DNA from: Adenophora triphylla var. japonica
Taxonomy: Eukaryota > Streptophyta > Magnoliopsida > Asterales > Campanulaceae
Direction of reading: 5' to 3'
Length of the DNA: 64,000 nt
Assembly (NCBI GenBank): GCA_022495995.1
Contig: JAFEMH010000168.1
Coordinates: forward strand, 1 to 64,000
Numbering within the stretch: the stretch's first letter is position 1; each line of letters starts with the position of its first letter. The notes below the pieces were generated by a model that ran no database searches, had not been told where the DNA came from, and worked only from the letters and a program-made list of their open reading frames with translations. Shown in pieces: positions 1 through 9,616 of the stretch. The position numbers and the translations under genes are program-made.

Positions 1-1639
1 TTGCTCGTAATTAGTTTAATTTCTGTTTTTAGGATTTAATTCCATCAAACAAACAAACCCCCATTTGTGTGTGACTAGTTCGTAATCAATAACTTACCGT
101 TCTTCGATGGCTGTTCGACCTCTCGGGACTTACCTTTGCTACATTCTTGTGGCGAGTCCCGATTTAATTTAGTAGTGTGTGCGATTTAGCCTACCGAGAA
201 AATAATGTAAAGGACGGATAAACACACAACACGGCATGAAGCAGCGCACACGAGATAGCGAGATCGAAGTTTAATTAACCTGGACAAAATACATTGTCAA
301 GTGGTTGTCAGAACATGTCTACAAATTGTGGTATCGCCTTGAATATGAAATCGGTAGCCACATACATTGGATAAGTTAGCCAGCTACATCCTATCTTGTA
401 AAAAACCATCAATCTTGCATTCGAGTAAAATTTGGTGATGAAAGTATTTTTCATCCTTCAACATAATTTACAATGATACGCAATTTCTAATTAAATGTCT
501 TTAACCTTTGGCTTGATTTACAATCTTTAGCAACAATCACCGGTTTCTTTCTTCGATAACCAACCATAATGATGATCCTCATTTGACTATTCAAATATTT
601 TAAACAACGCTAATAACCAACCATAATGATAAGTCGGGCATTCGACTATTCAAATATTTTAACATATTTTCATTTTCCATCACTAACCTTAATGATGTTT
701 ACTTATTACTCCATTACTCCTCTTATTTCTTTGGTTGGCTCTCATCCTCTCCTTTCTTCCTCTTCGTGCTTAGATTAAGCGAGTTTTAGGACGTTCAATA
801 ATAATTTTACACCTAACAATTTTGGAAATGAGACTATCTTTTTTGGGACAAACTAAAATGACAAATGGGAACATCTTTAGCCACTGGGACGGAAGGGCGA
901 GATTTTGGAGTTGGAGATAATGGGTGAGAACTACAAATCGAAGCTGATCAGATGGAAGCGGAAGAAATTTCGCAAAAATGTTGAAGCTGCTTCTTTCGAA
1001 GATTTTACTAGTCAAAAGGACATGATAACTGGATTTATTCAAGATGGTCAATTCATGCTAGAGTTCCTTGTCTAGTCTAGAAACATGAAATACAAAAAAT
1101 AACAGCTGCTTCAAGAAACAAAACCAAAACTGACTAAAAGTAGAGTTGGAAGAAAATAAGGATTCATTCCATCTAAGGGAGTAGCAGGAGTTCAATTGTT
1201 GAAGAGGATTGAATAATTTAACAAAAATAGAGGCACGTTAACTCTACTACAAAGTGAACCCAAATCAGTTACTTGGGCAAAGCTTACAAGGAAGCTGGCT
1301 GACCGCGCTGATAGTCACGCAACTAGTGGTGTTATGTACAGTAATGTGCATATGTTCTTTCGGACCATCTAATGACCAAATTGAGTCCAAGGACCCGAGG
1401 AACTATGTGGAGTGCATCTCATAAAGCCAAGAACTCACATTGTCCCTACTTCACTCAGCAGCGGAGACTCTGAAGGAAAAACTTTTTATTTATCAAAAAA
1501 AAAGTACATCCTTGGAAACTCTTCATAGAAGAGTTTTAAAGCAAAGAAACAAAATATGTCAAATAGAGATCTAACTAACAGTTGAGGCTCCACAAAAATG
1601 GTAAATTAACAATTATGTAAAAGGCTGGTGTCAAATTGC
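1..1639. other. No recognisable gene
   Basis: AT-rich sequence without a coding region I can recognise. A small open frame at about 920-1074 on the plus strand encodes about 51 basic and acidic residues and resembles nothing I know. The stretch 839-898 resembles the inner end of a Stowaway-type MITE (a GGGACGGAAGGG-like terminus), but I found no partner end. The sequence downstream of the CCCH/G-patch relic, where its zinc-finger and G-patch exons should lie, gives no recognisable continuation here. Confidence 0.5.
556..670. repeat. 57-bp direct tandem duplication
   Basis: Two adjacent copies of a unit that starts ATAACCAACCATAATGAT and ends CTATTCAAATATTTTAA, offset by 57 bp (first copy from 556, second from 613). 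The copies differ by a few bases in the middle. No function is evident; it is probably a simple local duplication. Confidence 0.7.
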
Positions 1640-1986
1640 AGCAGATAAGACAGATATTGATGCGTACTCAACATTTTTCAAGGAAGTTGGAGTAGAGGAA
1701 AGAGACTTTCACTGCACTATGACCTTCCAACCCAACAATTTGACCATTATACCACCGACCATCGAGTGGCGAAATTTACATTTGGATCCAAGCAGAATAT
1801 TCTTCAGGTGGTTTCTACAGCAACATCTTTTTGAGTCAAGAGGTTACTCCCTTCACATCCCTCAAATTGGAATTAATGGCAATATGCAAAAGCAATATCA
1901 GCTTCTTGCAGTAACCTTGAACGTTTCTGAGGTGAAAAAGCCCTTCCTCTGCATCTTTGATAGCCTGAACAAGCATCTTCATGAAT
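1640..1986 (-). pseudogene. Decayed CCCH zinc-finger/Tudor-like/G-patch protein exon
   Basis: Read on the minus strand in shifting frames, this segment gives the peptides LVQAIKDAEEGLFHL, RSRLLQEAD, SNLLTQKDVAVE, PPEEYSA, GSKCKFRH and DGRWYNGQIVGLEG, then VSFL. This order matches what I recall of the N-terminal helical region and Tudor-like DGRWYNG region of plant ZGPAT-like CCCH zinc-finger/G-patch proteins (nuclear, RNA or transcription related). Successive peptides sit in different frames, so at least five one-base indels have accumulated; the reading frame cannot be translated. An AG acceptor precedes it at 1987-1988 (minus strand). The CCCH finger and the G-patch are not visible downstream. 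The peptide series is seen directly; the family name is from memory and should be checked. Confidence 0.6.
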
Positions 1987-3191
1987 CTAAATATAAGGAA
2001 ACACAAAAGTTTTAGCAACCTGTGAACATACTAAGTGAGAGACTAAATAAATTATCAAGCAATCAAGGTCTTCGGCTGAAAAACTTCTATGTCCACACCA
2101 AGCTATACAATCTATACACCTATATTCTCAGAAGCATATAACCTACAATTCATACTCTTATGACAGCAAAGAAGTCCAGAAATAATTCAATAGATACTCT
2201 ATACAATCTCCGTTTCCACAAACAACAATTTTGCAAGGTTTTTTTATTTTTAGGAAAAGAAAATTTAGTTGAAGAAGCTCAATTTACAATCAAATGGACA
2301 ATGAGTCCATCTACCTAAAAAGATGTATAAAAGATATAACATTAGATGGACTCAAATATTTGGAGGACCACAAGGGTGTACACTAGCCCTCACATACCTC
2401 CAAAAAGGAAAAAAATGTCACTGGAAAACTCTAATACCTCCAGATGTGGAAACAATTGCTCCATTGGCAAATAGACGATGAAGCCACCCTTGCTCCTTCC
2501 TGGCAAGGGACACCCCCTCTAACAAACCAACATCCTCACTTCTCAAAATCATCATAATAAGAATAATGACATAGGATTTTAATTGTTGACAAAATGCTTG
2601 AGCTATTAAATCCATATAACAATGCTCGCGAAGGCCATTGCCATTCCTTATTCTTCAACACTTTGGCAAGAAGAGATAGCCGTTGAACCTACTCCAGGTT
2701 CCAATGGAATATCTGGTCAGTTCATCCAATCATGTTGGATTTAATTGATAGTTGAAGATAAAGATGCCTTAGAGTTCAACCATTTACCAAAACTTTGGAT
2801 TTTCTTAAGATATAGAAAGAGAAGGATGGGAATCTCTCATTCATCAATTCACAAAGACATGCAGTTTCCTCTTTTGTTGGACTTCTTCCATCGTTCATAC
2901 GTCAGCAAAGAGAAAGGGGACTTAGTCAGGTCTGTAGGGGCTGGGTAAAGATATCCATATTCAAATAATTCAATGGTTCTATTCTCATACATGTATTGTA
3001 TTACTCTGATTTTTTTTCTGTGGTTTTCACTCTCTAGCCTTGTCCAACTATTTTGTTCTCCTTTTTTTTTATGAAATTGTTATAAAATCAGGAATCACAA
3101 AACGTACCATCAATTACACGACAAACCTCGTATCCAATCAGTGCCTAAAAATTAAGGTACAAATTTCCATTATTTCTTAGCAAAACATATA

Positions 3192-3468
3192 CTCCCTCCG
3201 TCCCATAACAAGCGACACACTTTGCCATTTTGGGCGTCCCACTGATAAGTCACACTTCCTAAAATGGAAAAGAATCTTTACTATTTCCTCCACTCATTCT
3301 CTCTCCTACATTATTATAATACTCACAACACCATTATAATTTACTATTCTCTCCACTCATTCTCTCTCCTACTCAACTATCTACACTCACAACACATCAA
3401 CCTTCTCACTTTTTCCTTAATTCCCGTGCAGAACAGTAACTGCGTCGCTTGTTATGGGACGGAGGGAG
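3192..3468. mobile_element. Stowaway-type MITE (copy 1)
   Basis: Non-autonomous Tc1/mariner-like miniature element. The 5' end reads CTCCCTCCGTCCCATAACA and the 3' end is its inverted complement (TGTTATGGGACGGAGGGAG in the reverse sense). The element is flanked by TA on both sides (3190-3191 and 3469-3470), the TA target duplication expected for Stowaway. The interior is AT-rich with repeated CTCCACTCATTCTCTCTCCT-like blocks. The open frame across it is incidental. A relative in the opposite orientation lies at 36649-36922. Confidence 0.92.
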
Positions 3469-3907
3469 TATATTTGCCCGGAACTATCAATACATACTGC
3501 CCTTTTACAAATTACAATAGGTCTTGTTTAATTCGCCACACAAATTCTAAAAGTAAACTGTCTCTTCTAAGAATGTTAGTATGTGCTAATTATAAAGAGG
3601 TGGAGTAAAAAAAAAATAAGACTTTCAATATGATTATTTCCAATATCTCAAAAAAATTATAGTTTTAACGAACAAAGCTCAGCATTATTATCAAATAGTA
3701 ATTCTCCAAAGAACATGAAATATATTGTGATCTATTTGAATCACACCCAATTATTTTATGGTATTCTATGGGATCTGAATGAAACTCATTTTCAAGTTAA
3801 TATGCATAATCATCTTAAGTTTAAAATAAAGCAACTCACAAGTAAGTCATGCTTGACCTTTCCTCTACGAGAATAAATAGGGAAAGGTGAAAATGATTGA
3901 AACATTG

Positions 3908-4026
3908 TGTTGGAGCAATTATCCCATATCGGAAATTAACTAGCCAAGCATTGACTATATAAAGATCCTGGGCCACTCCTCTCATAGCCAATTGGTTTTT
4001 GAGATGGAACCTCGAGGACTTTATCA
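3908..4026 (+). repeat. TRIM 5' LTR
   Basis: Begins TGTTGG and ends ATCA, 119 bp, with a TATATAAAGA box near its centre. It differs from the 3' LTR by roughly ten substitutions and a few indels. Confidence 0.88.
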
Positions 4027-4038
4027 TGGTATCAGAGC
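4027..4038 (+). other. TRIM primer-binding site (tRNA-iMet type)
   Basis: TGGTATCAGAGC lies immediately after the left LTR. This is the complement of the initiator tRNA-Met 3' end used by many plant copia elements and TRIMs. Confidence 0.88.
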
Positions 4039-4170
4039 TGACCCATTCACACGTGCAAACCCAAAAGAGCTGGCCTATTTACACGTGCGAGCCCAAAAGA
4101 GCTTGCCTATTTACACGTGTGAGCCCAAAAGAGCTTACCCATTTACACGAGCCCAAAAGAGACCCACGAT
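4039..4170 (+). repeat. TRIM internal ~30-bp repeats
   Basis: Four imperfect units of the type GAGCCCAAAAGAGCT...TTTACACGTG follow one another in the TRIM interior. The interior ends in a purine-rich tract (GTGAGGGGGCG, 4220-4230) that can serve as the polypurine tract. The repeated CACGTG core may be incidental. Confidence 0.7.
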
Positions 4171-4230
4171 GTTCTAGCCCCACGTTACCCAATTATAAAG
4201 CCCAAAATTTTGACTAAGCGTGAGGGGGCG

Positions 4231-4346
4231 TGTTGGAGCAATTATCCCACATCGGGAATTAACTAGCCGAGCATTGACTATATAAAGATCTTGGGCCACT
4301 CCTCTCATAGCCAATTGATTTTGAGATAGAACCTCAAACTTTATCG
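4231..4346 (+). repeat. TRIM 3' LTR
   Basis: 116 bp, starts TGTTGGAGCAATTATCCC, followed directly by the CATTG target duplication. The last base is G where the 5' LTR has A. Confidence 0.85.
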
Positions 4347-4770
4347 CATTGTCATACTTTTAAAAGTTGCATATCACTTGGATTAGATTAAAACAAAAAT
4401 GTTATTGCATCTGAATAGCTAAGACATCTCCAACCATACTATGTTACTTCAAATATAGAGCATGGTTAAACTTCAACGGACCTCTAGACGCTATTATAAA
4501 GCAACTTTATCTCTTGCTTCAAATTTGGCGCAAGAAATAGAGCTGCTCTAACCTTTTTTTTTTTTTTTTTTTTTGGTTTTTTATCTTTGAAAATATCTCC
4601 TTTTTTTTTTTTGATATATTTGAAAAGATTTTACCTTATAAAATATATATAATCCAATTTTATTTATAAAATGAAAACTTATTTTCATCAAATTATCTAA
4701 AAATAAGTTTGATATCAAAAAAAGAAGAAGCATAACAGAGTAAATCAAAGGATGAAATTGATTAACGAAC
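4347..4770. other. AT-rich gap without a gene
   Basis: Contains two long T-runs and A/T-rich low-complexity DNA. No coding signal or structured RNA was recognised. Confidence 0.5.
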
Positions 4771-4899
4771 CGAGATAAGATCGGAATTGGAAGGATCAGA
4801 AGTTAGGGCTTCTTGAACAGCAGCGGCGGAATCTCTTTGTTCTTGCAATTGAAGCTCCAGTTGTTCCTCTATTTCTATTCCTTCATCCCCTTCCCCCAT
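4771..4899 (-). pseudogene. Exon 1 of a ZGPAT-like CCCH/G-patch gene (apparently intact exon)
   Basis: Minus-strand ATG at 4899 opens a frame of 43 codons up to a plausible splice donor (TCG/GTTCGT). The peptide is acidic and helical, with EEQLELQLQEQRDSAAAV and LTSDPSNSDLIS, the type of N-terminus I recall for ZGPAT-like plant proteins. If unspliced, it stops three codons later. The joined next exon at 1986 enters in phase 0 with IHED and then shifts frame. The exon itself shows no lesion, but the downstream part is dead, so I call the locus a pseudogene. The ATG is preceded (minus strand) by an AC-rich leader. A short functional transcript remains possible. Confidence 0.5.
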
Positions 4900-5055
4900 T
4901 CTACAAAGAACACCGATTAAACTGTTTAGCAACTCGCCGACGCCGGTGATGACGACACGTCGAAATTATATATTCCTACTGAATCGGTACTGGCAATTTT
5001 AAATTAGGGCAAAACGTACTAATTTGGACCTACCCGTCTCGTGTTACTCTTTTAC

Positions 5056-5108
5056 TCAATTTTTTATAATAAGAGTTGTTATATAAACCCGTTAAATTGT
5101 TGAGGAAA
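5056..5108. repeat. MULE left terminal inverted repeat
   Basis: The shared part runs from 5073 (GAGTTGTTATATAAACCCGT then TAAATTGTTGAG) and matches the inverted right end at about 33 of 36 positions by eye. The first 17 bases (5056-5072) have no counterpart on the right. Confidence 0.7.
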
Positions 5109-5165
5109 TCAGTAATATTAAAATCACCTCAAAAATTTAAAACAAACCCTTCACTTTTCTTTTTA

Positions 5166-5380
5166 TACCTCTCTCACACCCACACCCACACCCACCCACA
5201 CACCCAATTAACTCTCTCTCTCATTTACCCCCTCCCTCTCACTCATCCTCACCCACAACCAAATCTAGAGAGAGAAAGAGAGACGTTTAAAATTGAAATT
5301 AGAGAGAGAAGAGAGAGAGACGCAGAGAGAGAAGAAGAGAGGAGAACGCTGAGAGAGAGAGAGAAGAAGAAGAAGAAGAA
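5166..5380. repeat. CA/CT-rich then GA-rich low-complexity leader
   Basis: (CA)n and CT-rich sequence turns into GA- and GAA-rich sequence just upstream of the PMD gene's first ATG at 5442. It probably belongs to the 5' untranslated leader of that gene. The open frames through it are compositional artefacts. Confidence 0.6.
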
Positions 5381-5441
5381 GCAAAACCTAGGTAGAAGAA
5401 GAAGCAAACAAGCAATTTTCAACCCCAATTCAAAATTCAAG

Positions 5442-7972
5442 ATGTCAAATCTAGAAAAATCAGGTAATTATTCTTTCTTCAATCTAAAATTACTTTATTT
5501 TTGCTTCATTTTGAGAGATTGAGATTGTGATTTTGTGAAAATTTTTGAAAATCTGGGTTTTAAAGGGTTCGGCCACTACTGGCCGATTTATTACACAAAT
5601 TCGGCCACACCCTACAGAAAAAACTCAAAATTTCGGCCACCCCCAGCCGAACCTGATCAATTTTTCGGCCACCCCAGAACACCACAATTTTTCGGCCATG
5701 TCCAACCGAGCCATTGCCAAAATTTCGGCCACACCTGGCCGAACCATTGCTCTTTTTTTTTTTTGCCACATTGTATAGTATTTTTATAGATATTTCAAAT
5801 ACAAGGGGTTGTCTTGGTAAAACCTATTATGCTATTTAAAAAACTATGTTCTATAATCTGTGATCTTTGCTATGTATTTGTATCAAGGCTAAAGAAATTA
5901 TGTGTTTTCTTTTGTGTATGCTTATTATGTACTGTGCACCCCAAACTATGTTAATTTGGTCAATGAGATGTTAGTCTTGTTTTTGATATGATATGTTATA
6001 AAAATTTTATGAGTTTGATTTTTTGATGTTTTCATTGCAGTTAAGCAAATGTTTACAAGGAGAATGCGTCCAACTGCTTCCGAAAGGAGTGAAAAAGTAG
6101 TCGCACGTACACAAGGGCATACTTCACAGAACCAAGAGCCGAGTTGAGGATTTAAGTTGATCCTCGCTTTTTGGTCTACAATGAGCCTATGGAAACCTCA
6201 CCTGAGCCTCGGATAGACCTTATTCCGGCTCAAAATGATAGTGACCCGGAAGATGAACGGGAATATGAGCTGGAAGATGAGCCGAAAGATGAGCCGGAAG
6301 ATGAGGAATATGAGGATGGTGAGGATGATGAGGAGGGAGGTGGGGAGGTAACGTCTTATCCCGGTGGGCCTAGGTACAAAACATTACTCCTTTCCTATGA
6401 AATCCATATTGCTAAATCAATTTGGGAGGGTAAAGATGATAGAATTTTAAAATGTATTAACCATATAGGAAAATTGAAAAAATGGGAATTGGAGTTGAAT
6501 AAATTGTCAGAGCCGGTTGCTCAAATGCTTATCATTAATTCCTACTCTTGTGCTTAGTTAATGGAAATGGAGCGTATGACAACGTAGATAAAACGTTGGT
6601 CAACGCTTTGTTGGAAGGATGGCATCCAGGAAACTAATAGTTTCCATATGCCATTTCGGGAGACGCACGACCATCACTTTGGAGGATGTGTCTTGTCTTA
6701 CATTGCTTAGGTAGTAGGTACACCCTTATTTGAGAGTCCCAGCTTATGCTAGTCGGCCACCTCTTAATAAGGTTTGTGAGGTTTTGGGAGTGAACAAAAA
6801 AGTTGCTAAAGATGGAATTCTGCCAGAGGGCATTGGTCAATTTAGAATGGCTTAGATTGAAGTTCTCCCCTCGGTTGTACTCCTCCGACCCCCAAAAAGT
6901 TGTATGCTGTCTTTGCTAAGGCATATCTTTTATATTTATTGGGGTGCACAATCTTTTCTGATAAGACCGGGACATGTGTCAACGCTAGCTATCTATATTT
7001 TTTGAGAGATGATGGGGCAATAGGGAATTATGCTTGGGGAGTCGGAGCGTTAGCTTTTCTGTACCGGCAACTAGGAAAAGGATCTAGGTTTAACTGCCAT
7101 CAGATTTTCGGACACTTAACCTTATTGGAGGCTTGGGTTTGTGAGAGGTTTCCTGCGTTTAGGAACGGTTTCAACAACTACTATCTACCCAATTTGCCGC
7201 TCACACTGAAGTGGCTACCACCTCGGGCTCAACCAGCGACAGTTGCCTCCGTGCAAGTGAAGAGGCAACATATTGACATTCTTCAGGACACGGATGTAAG
7301 TATTATTTTTTTAGTAATAATTTTCACATGTATTTTTGTTTTCTTAAATGAAACTATATTAATATTTTTTATGTTTTTATTGTAGGTGATTTGGATGCCA
7401 TATGAAGGTATCCGCGCTCAATATCCTTTTCCTATAGTCGCGCTATACCAAGGTGCCATAGTTGTCGGTAATGTGGTGGAACCACATCTTCCCGACCGGT
7501 TATTGCGACAGTTTGGGTACATGCAGACAATACCTCACCCTCCACTTGGTCTTGGGATGGCGAGAGGAGATAAGAAGTCTCTAATGGGGTGGATCATGTT
7601 TGCCCAGTCATTCTATGACTGGAAGGGGAATTACGTCGATAAACGCAGGTTACCGGGATGTAGAGTGCCTCAACATGCTGCAGATGATTATCTGCAATGG
7701 TACTCTGAATATTCACACCCCATTGTGCACCCCATTGCGAGCGGTCTCACGGCGTCGGGAGGACAAGCGAAGTTGTTGCCCCTAATCCGTGGGATATGCT
7801 TATGAATGTCAGGAACGTCATTATGCCTATTCTTTGAGAGATGGACAAATGGAGACCGCTCATTTAGTTTAGGGAGGCTATGGACGTCATGTTTAGAGCA
7901 TTGGCGAAACTCAAACTCAAACTCAAATCCCAAGCGCGGACATCAACTTCTCGGGGTGGTAGAAGACAAGAA
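5442..7972 (+). pseudogene. Plant mobile domain (PMD, MAIN/MAIL1-like) gene of the MULE, frameshifted
   Basis: Exon 1 is 5442-5463 (MSNLEKS) with donor CAG/GTAATT; intron 1 is 5464-6040, ending TTGCAG. Exon 2 runs to 7295 with donor GAT/GTAAGT; intron 2 is 7296-7385, ending TTGTAG; exon 3 follows in phase. After an acidic stretch (6240-6345, EDEPKDEPEDEEYEDGEDDE) comes the PMD proper: FHMPF, LEDVSCL, CEVLGVNKKVAKDG, LLGCTIFSDKTG, YAWGVGALAFLYRQL, FGHLTLLEAWVCERFP, WMPYEG and ADDYLQWYSEYSHP. This is the aminotransferase-like plant mobile domain, known in host MAIN/MAIL1 proteins and, from memory, in some MULE and Ty3 elements; its biochemical activity is unknown. Between 6155 and 6900 and again after 7740 the frame changes several times, so the copy is broken, or the sequence has indel errors. 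It converges on the OTU-transposase gene. Confidence 0.82.
5566..5745. repeat. TCGGCC palindrome array 1 (PMD intron 1)
   Basis: Repeated near-palindromes such as TTCGGCCACTACTGGCCGA and TTCGGCCACACCTGGCCGAA, spaced about 30 bp apart and separated by A/T-rich spacers. The array lies wholly inside the first intron of the PMD gene. The same motif recurs at 8320-8636 and 11797-11994 of this MULE. Confidence 0.85.
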
Positions 7973-8002
7973 TAGATTTGTAGTTTTGGTTTTTTTTTGA
8001 AC

Positions 8003-8180
8003 AATTATTTTTGGTATTGTATTTGAACAATTATTTTTGGTAATTACATGTATGAACAATTATTTTTGGAGTAATTGGTTTATGGAGTAATTGTTCATAG
8101 CCTCCTCTATTATTTTTGGTATTGTATGAACAATTATTTTTGGAGTAATTATTTTTGGTATTGTATGAACAATTATTGGT
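8003..8180. repeat. AACAATTATTTTTGG tandem-like repeats
   Basis: At least five copies of a 15-bp core AACAATTATTTTTGG, interspersed with GTATTG and GTAATT. They follow the end of the PMD reading frame and probably represent its 3' untranslated region. Confidence 0.75.
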
Positions 8181-8319
8181 TTATGGAGTGATTGGTTGGT
8201 GTATGGATTTATGGTTTGTATATATATGTTTGTATGGTTGATGGTTGCGGCATAGGCAGTCGGGAACGTGCCCTGGTTAGTGCGAGAATACGCTAGTACA
8301 TGTCGAAAAAGCTGGAAAA

Positions 8320-8636
8320 ATTTCGGCGATGCGGCCAAGACCGGTCAAGAAGTTCGGCCGATCTTGACCGAAAACCTTGAATACTGTTCGGCCACTGCGT
8401 AGAGACCTAAAATAAGCGTGTTTTTTTTTTGGAACCGTTCACGAAAAAACATTGCTACGTGTTGTAAACATTGGCTGAAATTTTTAAATTTTTTTTTGCC
8501 TTAGTTACAAATGTTCGGCCAGTACTGACCGAATTTTCTTTGGTTTTTCGGCCAGTACTGACCGAACCTGCTCAAATTTTCGGCCAAAACTGACCGAACC
8601 TGCTCAAATTATCGGCCACACCTGGCCGAACCATGG
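8320..8636. repeat. TCGGCC palindrome array 2 (between the convergent genes)
   Basis: Contains TTCGGCCAGTACTGACCGAA and TCGGCCACACCTGGCCGAAC, among others, with AACCTGCTCAAATTTT-like spacers. One unit is almost identical to the last unit of array 1. It lies between the 3' ends of the PMD and transposase-OTU genes. Confidence 0.85.
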
Positions 8637-8724
8637 CATGATGATTTGTTCTTGGGTTTTGTTGTTTGGTTGATGTAGAATGAAATTTAGGATGTTATCT
8701 TTGTTGGTCTTTACAATTTTTGAG

Positions 8725-8835
8725 TTGTGTTTATTTAATTTAATTTAAAGTTAGTTAAATTTAGTTAAATTTAGTTAATTTAATTTAGTTATTTTAATTT
8801 AAAGTTAGTTAAATTTAGTTAATAAAAAATGGAAT
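8725..8835. repeat. AT-rich AGTTAGTTAAATTT repeats
   Basis: Iterated AGTTAGTTAAATTTAGTT units in the convergent intergenic region of the MULE. They are low-complexity, with no coding signal. Confidence 0.7.
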
Positions 8836-8904
8836 GTAATAATAAATGAAAATTATTTAAAGATATGTAACACCACAAAATCATAATATTTAACATAAAT
8901 AAAA

Positions 8905-9480
8905 CTATTTAATATCAATTACATAAGTTGATGTTTCGGGTACTTGTATTAATCGATCTTGATAAAAATCTAGCCATTCGGTTGCACATTCAGCTCGACA
9001 ATCATACCATTTGTATGGTACCGGTGGCAATGGACATCCTTCCTTCAACTTGGCATGAATGTAATGATTGTTGTTGACGTAGCATATACAAATCAATTTT
9101 GGGTTATGTGGCATTGATTTTCGTAGAGGAAGGAAGGTCAAAGACAAGGTGTTACTCAAAGTCACCAACGCAACGTCGAATGCATTTGCAACAACGTAAT
9201 CCATTTCTGCAGAGTCAAACCAATTTTCTTCTCCGCATGGTCCATCAAACCAGTGGATAGCAGAAAGGACTTTATCCACCCTATCCTCGGCCATGAATAA
9301 CTCGGCATACAACTTTTGATTTCCAAAAACCTCCTGATATAACACTTCCCGAACCCATCGCCAATCATTTGAATCACGGCCAAGTAACTCCGCAATACAC
9401 CGGAAGCCACAATTCTCATCACCCCGCACATCAATCAAGTTTTCTCAATATAACCATGCATGAAAACCGGTAGTTGATTA
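8905..9480 (-). pseudogene. OTU cysteine protease domain at the C-terminus of the MULE transposase gene
   Basis: The final exon on the minus strand encodes an ovarian-tumour (OTU) family fold. DVRGDENCGFRCIAELLG carries the Asp and catalytic Cys block, and YVNNNHYIHAKL carries the C-terminal His, so a catalytic triad is visible. OTU proteins cleave ubiquitin or ubiquitin-like chains. The domain is about 175 residues and ends in STYVIDIK at 8905. It is separated from the upstream transposase part by a likely intron (donor CAG/GTAACC near 9616). A one- or two-base shift precedes LIDVRGDEN at about 9437. Fusion of OTU to a MULE transposase implies a role in the element's own protein processing or in countering host ubiquitination; this is inference. 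Confidence 0.82.
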
Positions 9481-9616
9481 AGATATTTGATTGCATGTTG
9501 ACTTTTTCGACGAACGGGCTATAAGATAAATTCAAAAAAAGAAAAAATTAAACATAAATAAAATTATTTCATGATATAAAAGTTTAACTGAATAATATAA
9601 ATAGTTTTGAGGTTAC

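Larger units (their letters stand above)
3908..4346 (+). mobile_element. TRIM: terminal-repeat retrotransposon in miniature
   Basis: A 439-bp element with two near-identical LTRs of 119 and 116 bp, a tRNA-Met-type primer site directly after the left LTR, and a purine-rich tract before the right LTR. It is flanked by a perfect 5-bp duplication CATTG (3903-3907 and 4347-4351). There is no room for gag or pol, so it must depend on another element's proteins. The LTRs begin TGTTGGAGCAATTATCCC and contain a TATA-like TATATAAAGA. The left ends in CA and the right in CG, one substitution at the terminal base. It sits in the putative intron of the CCCH/G-patch relic. Confidence 0.9.
1987..4770 (-). 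other. Putative first intron of the CCCH/G-patch relic, filled with transposons
   Basis: The stretch lies between the apparent donor after exon 1 (TCG/GTTCGT on the minus strand) and the acceptor (TTTAG/ATTC) before the next homologous segment. It contains the Stowaway MITE, the TRIM element, long poly-T tracts (around 4555-4575 and 4600) and otherwise unremarkable AT-rich DNA. At 2640-2740 a short peptide (TPGSNGISGQFIQSCW) faintly resembles a LINE reverse-transcriptase motif. About 2.8 kb is long but not impossible for a plant intron. If the gene is dead, the distance has no meaning beyond recording the insertions. Confidence 0.45.

Noticed and set aside
839..898. Possible Stowaway terminus (GGGACAAACTAAAATGAC ... 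GGGACGGAAGGG)
   Set aside because: No opposite end with CTCCCTCCGTCCC and no TA pair could be found nearby.
2640..2740. LINE reverse-transcriptase-like peptide TPGSNGISGQFIQSCW
   Set aside because: Only about 18 residues match the known SPGPDGF-x-F-W pattern, with no flanking RT blocks; too short to annotate.
3264..3608. Open frame of 114 codons
   Set aside because: It runs through the Stowaway MITE; the residues come from its repeats.
5076..5522. Open frame of about 150 codons over the CA/GA-rich leader
   Set aside because: Low-complexity composition (repeated His-Thr and Arg-Glu); it lies upstream of the PMD start and looks like an untranslated leader.
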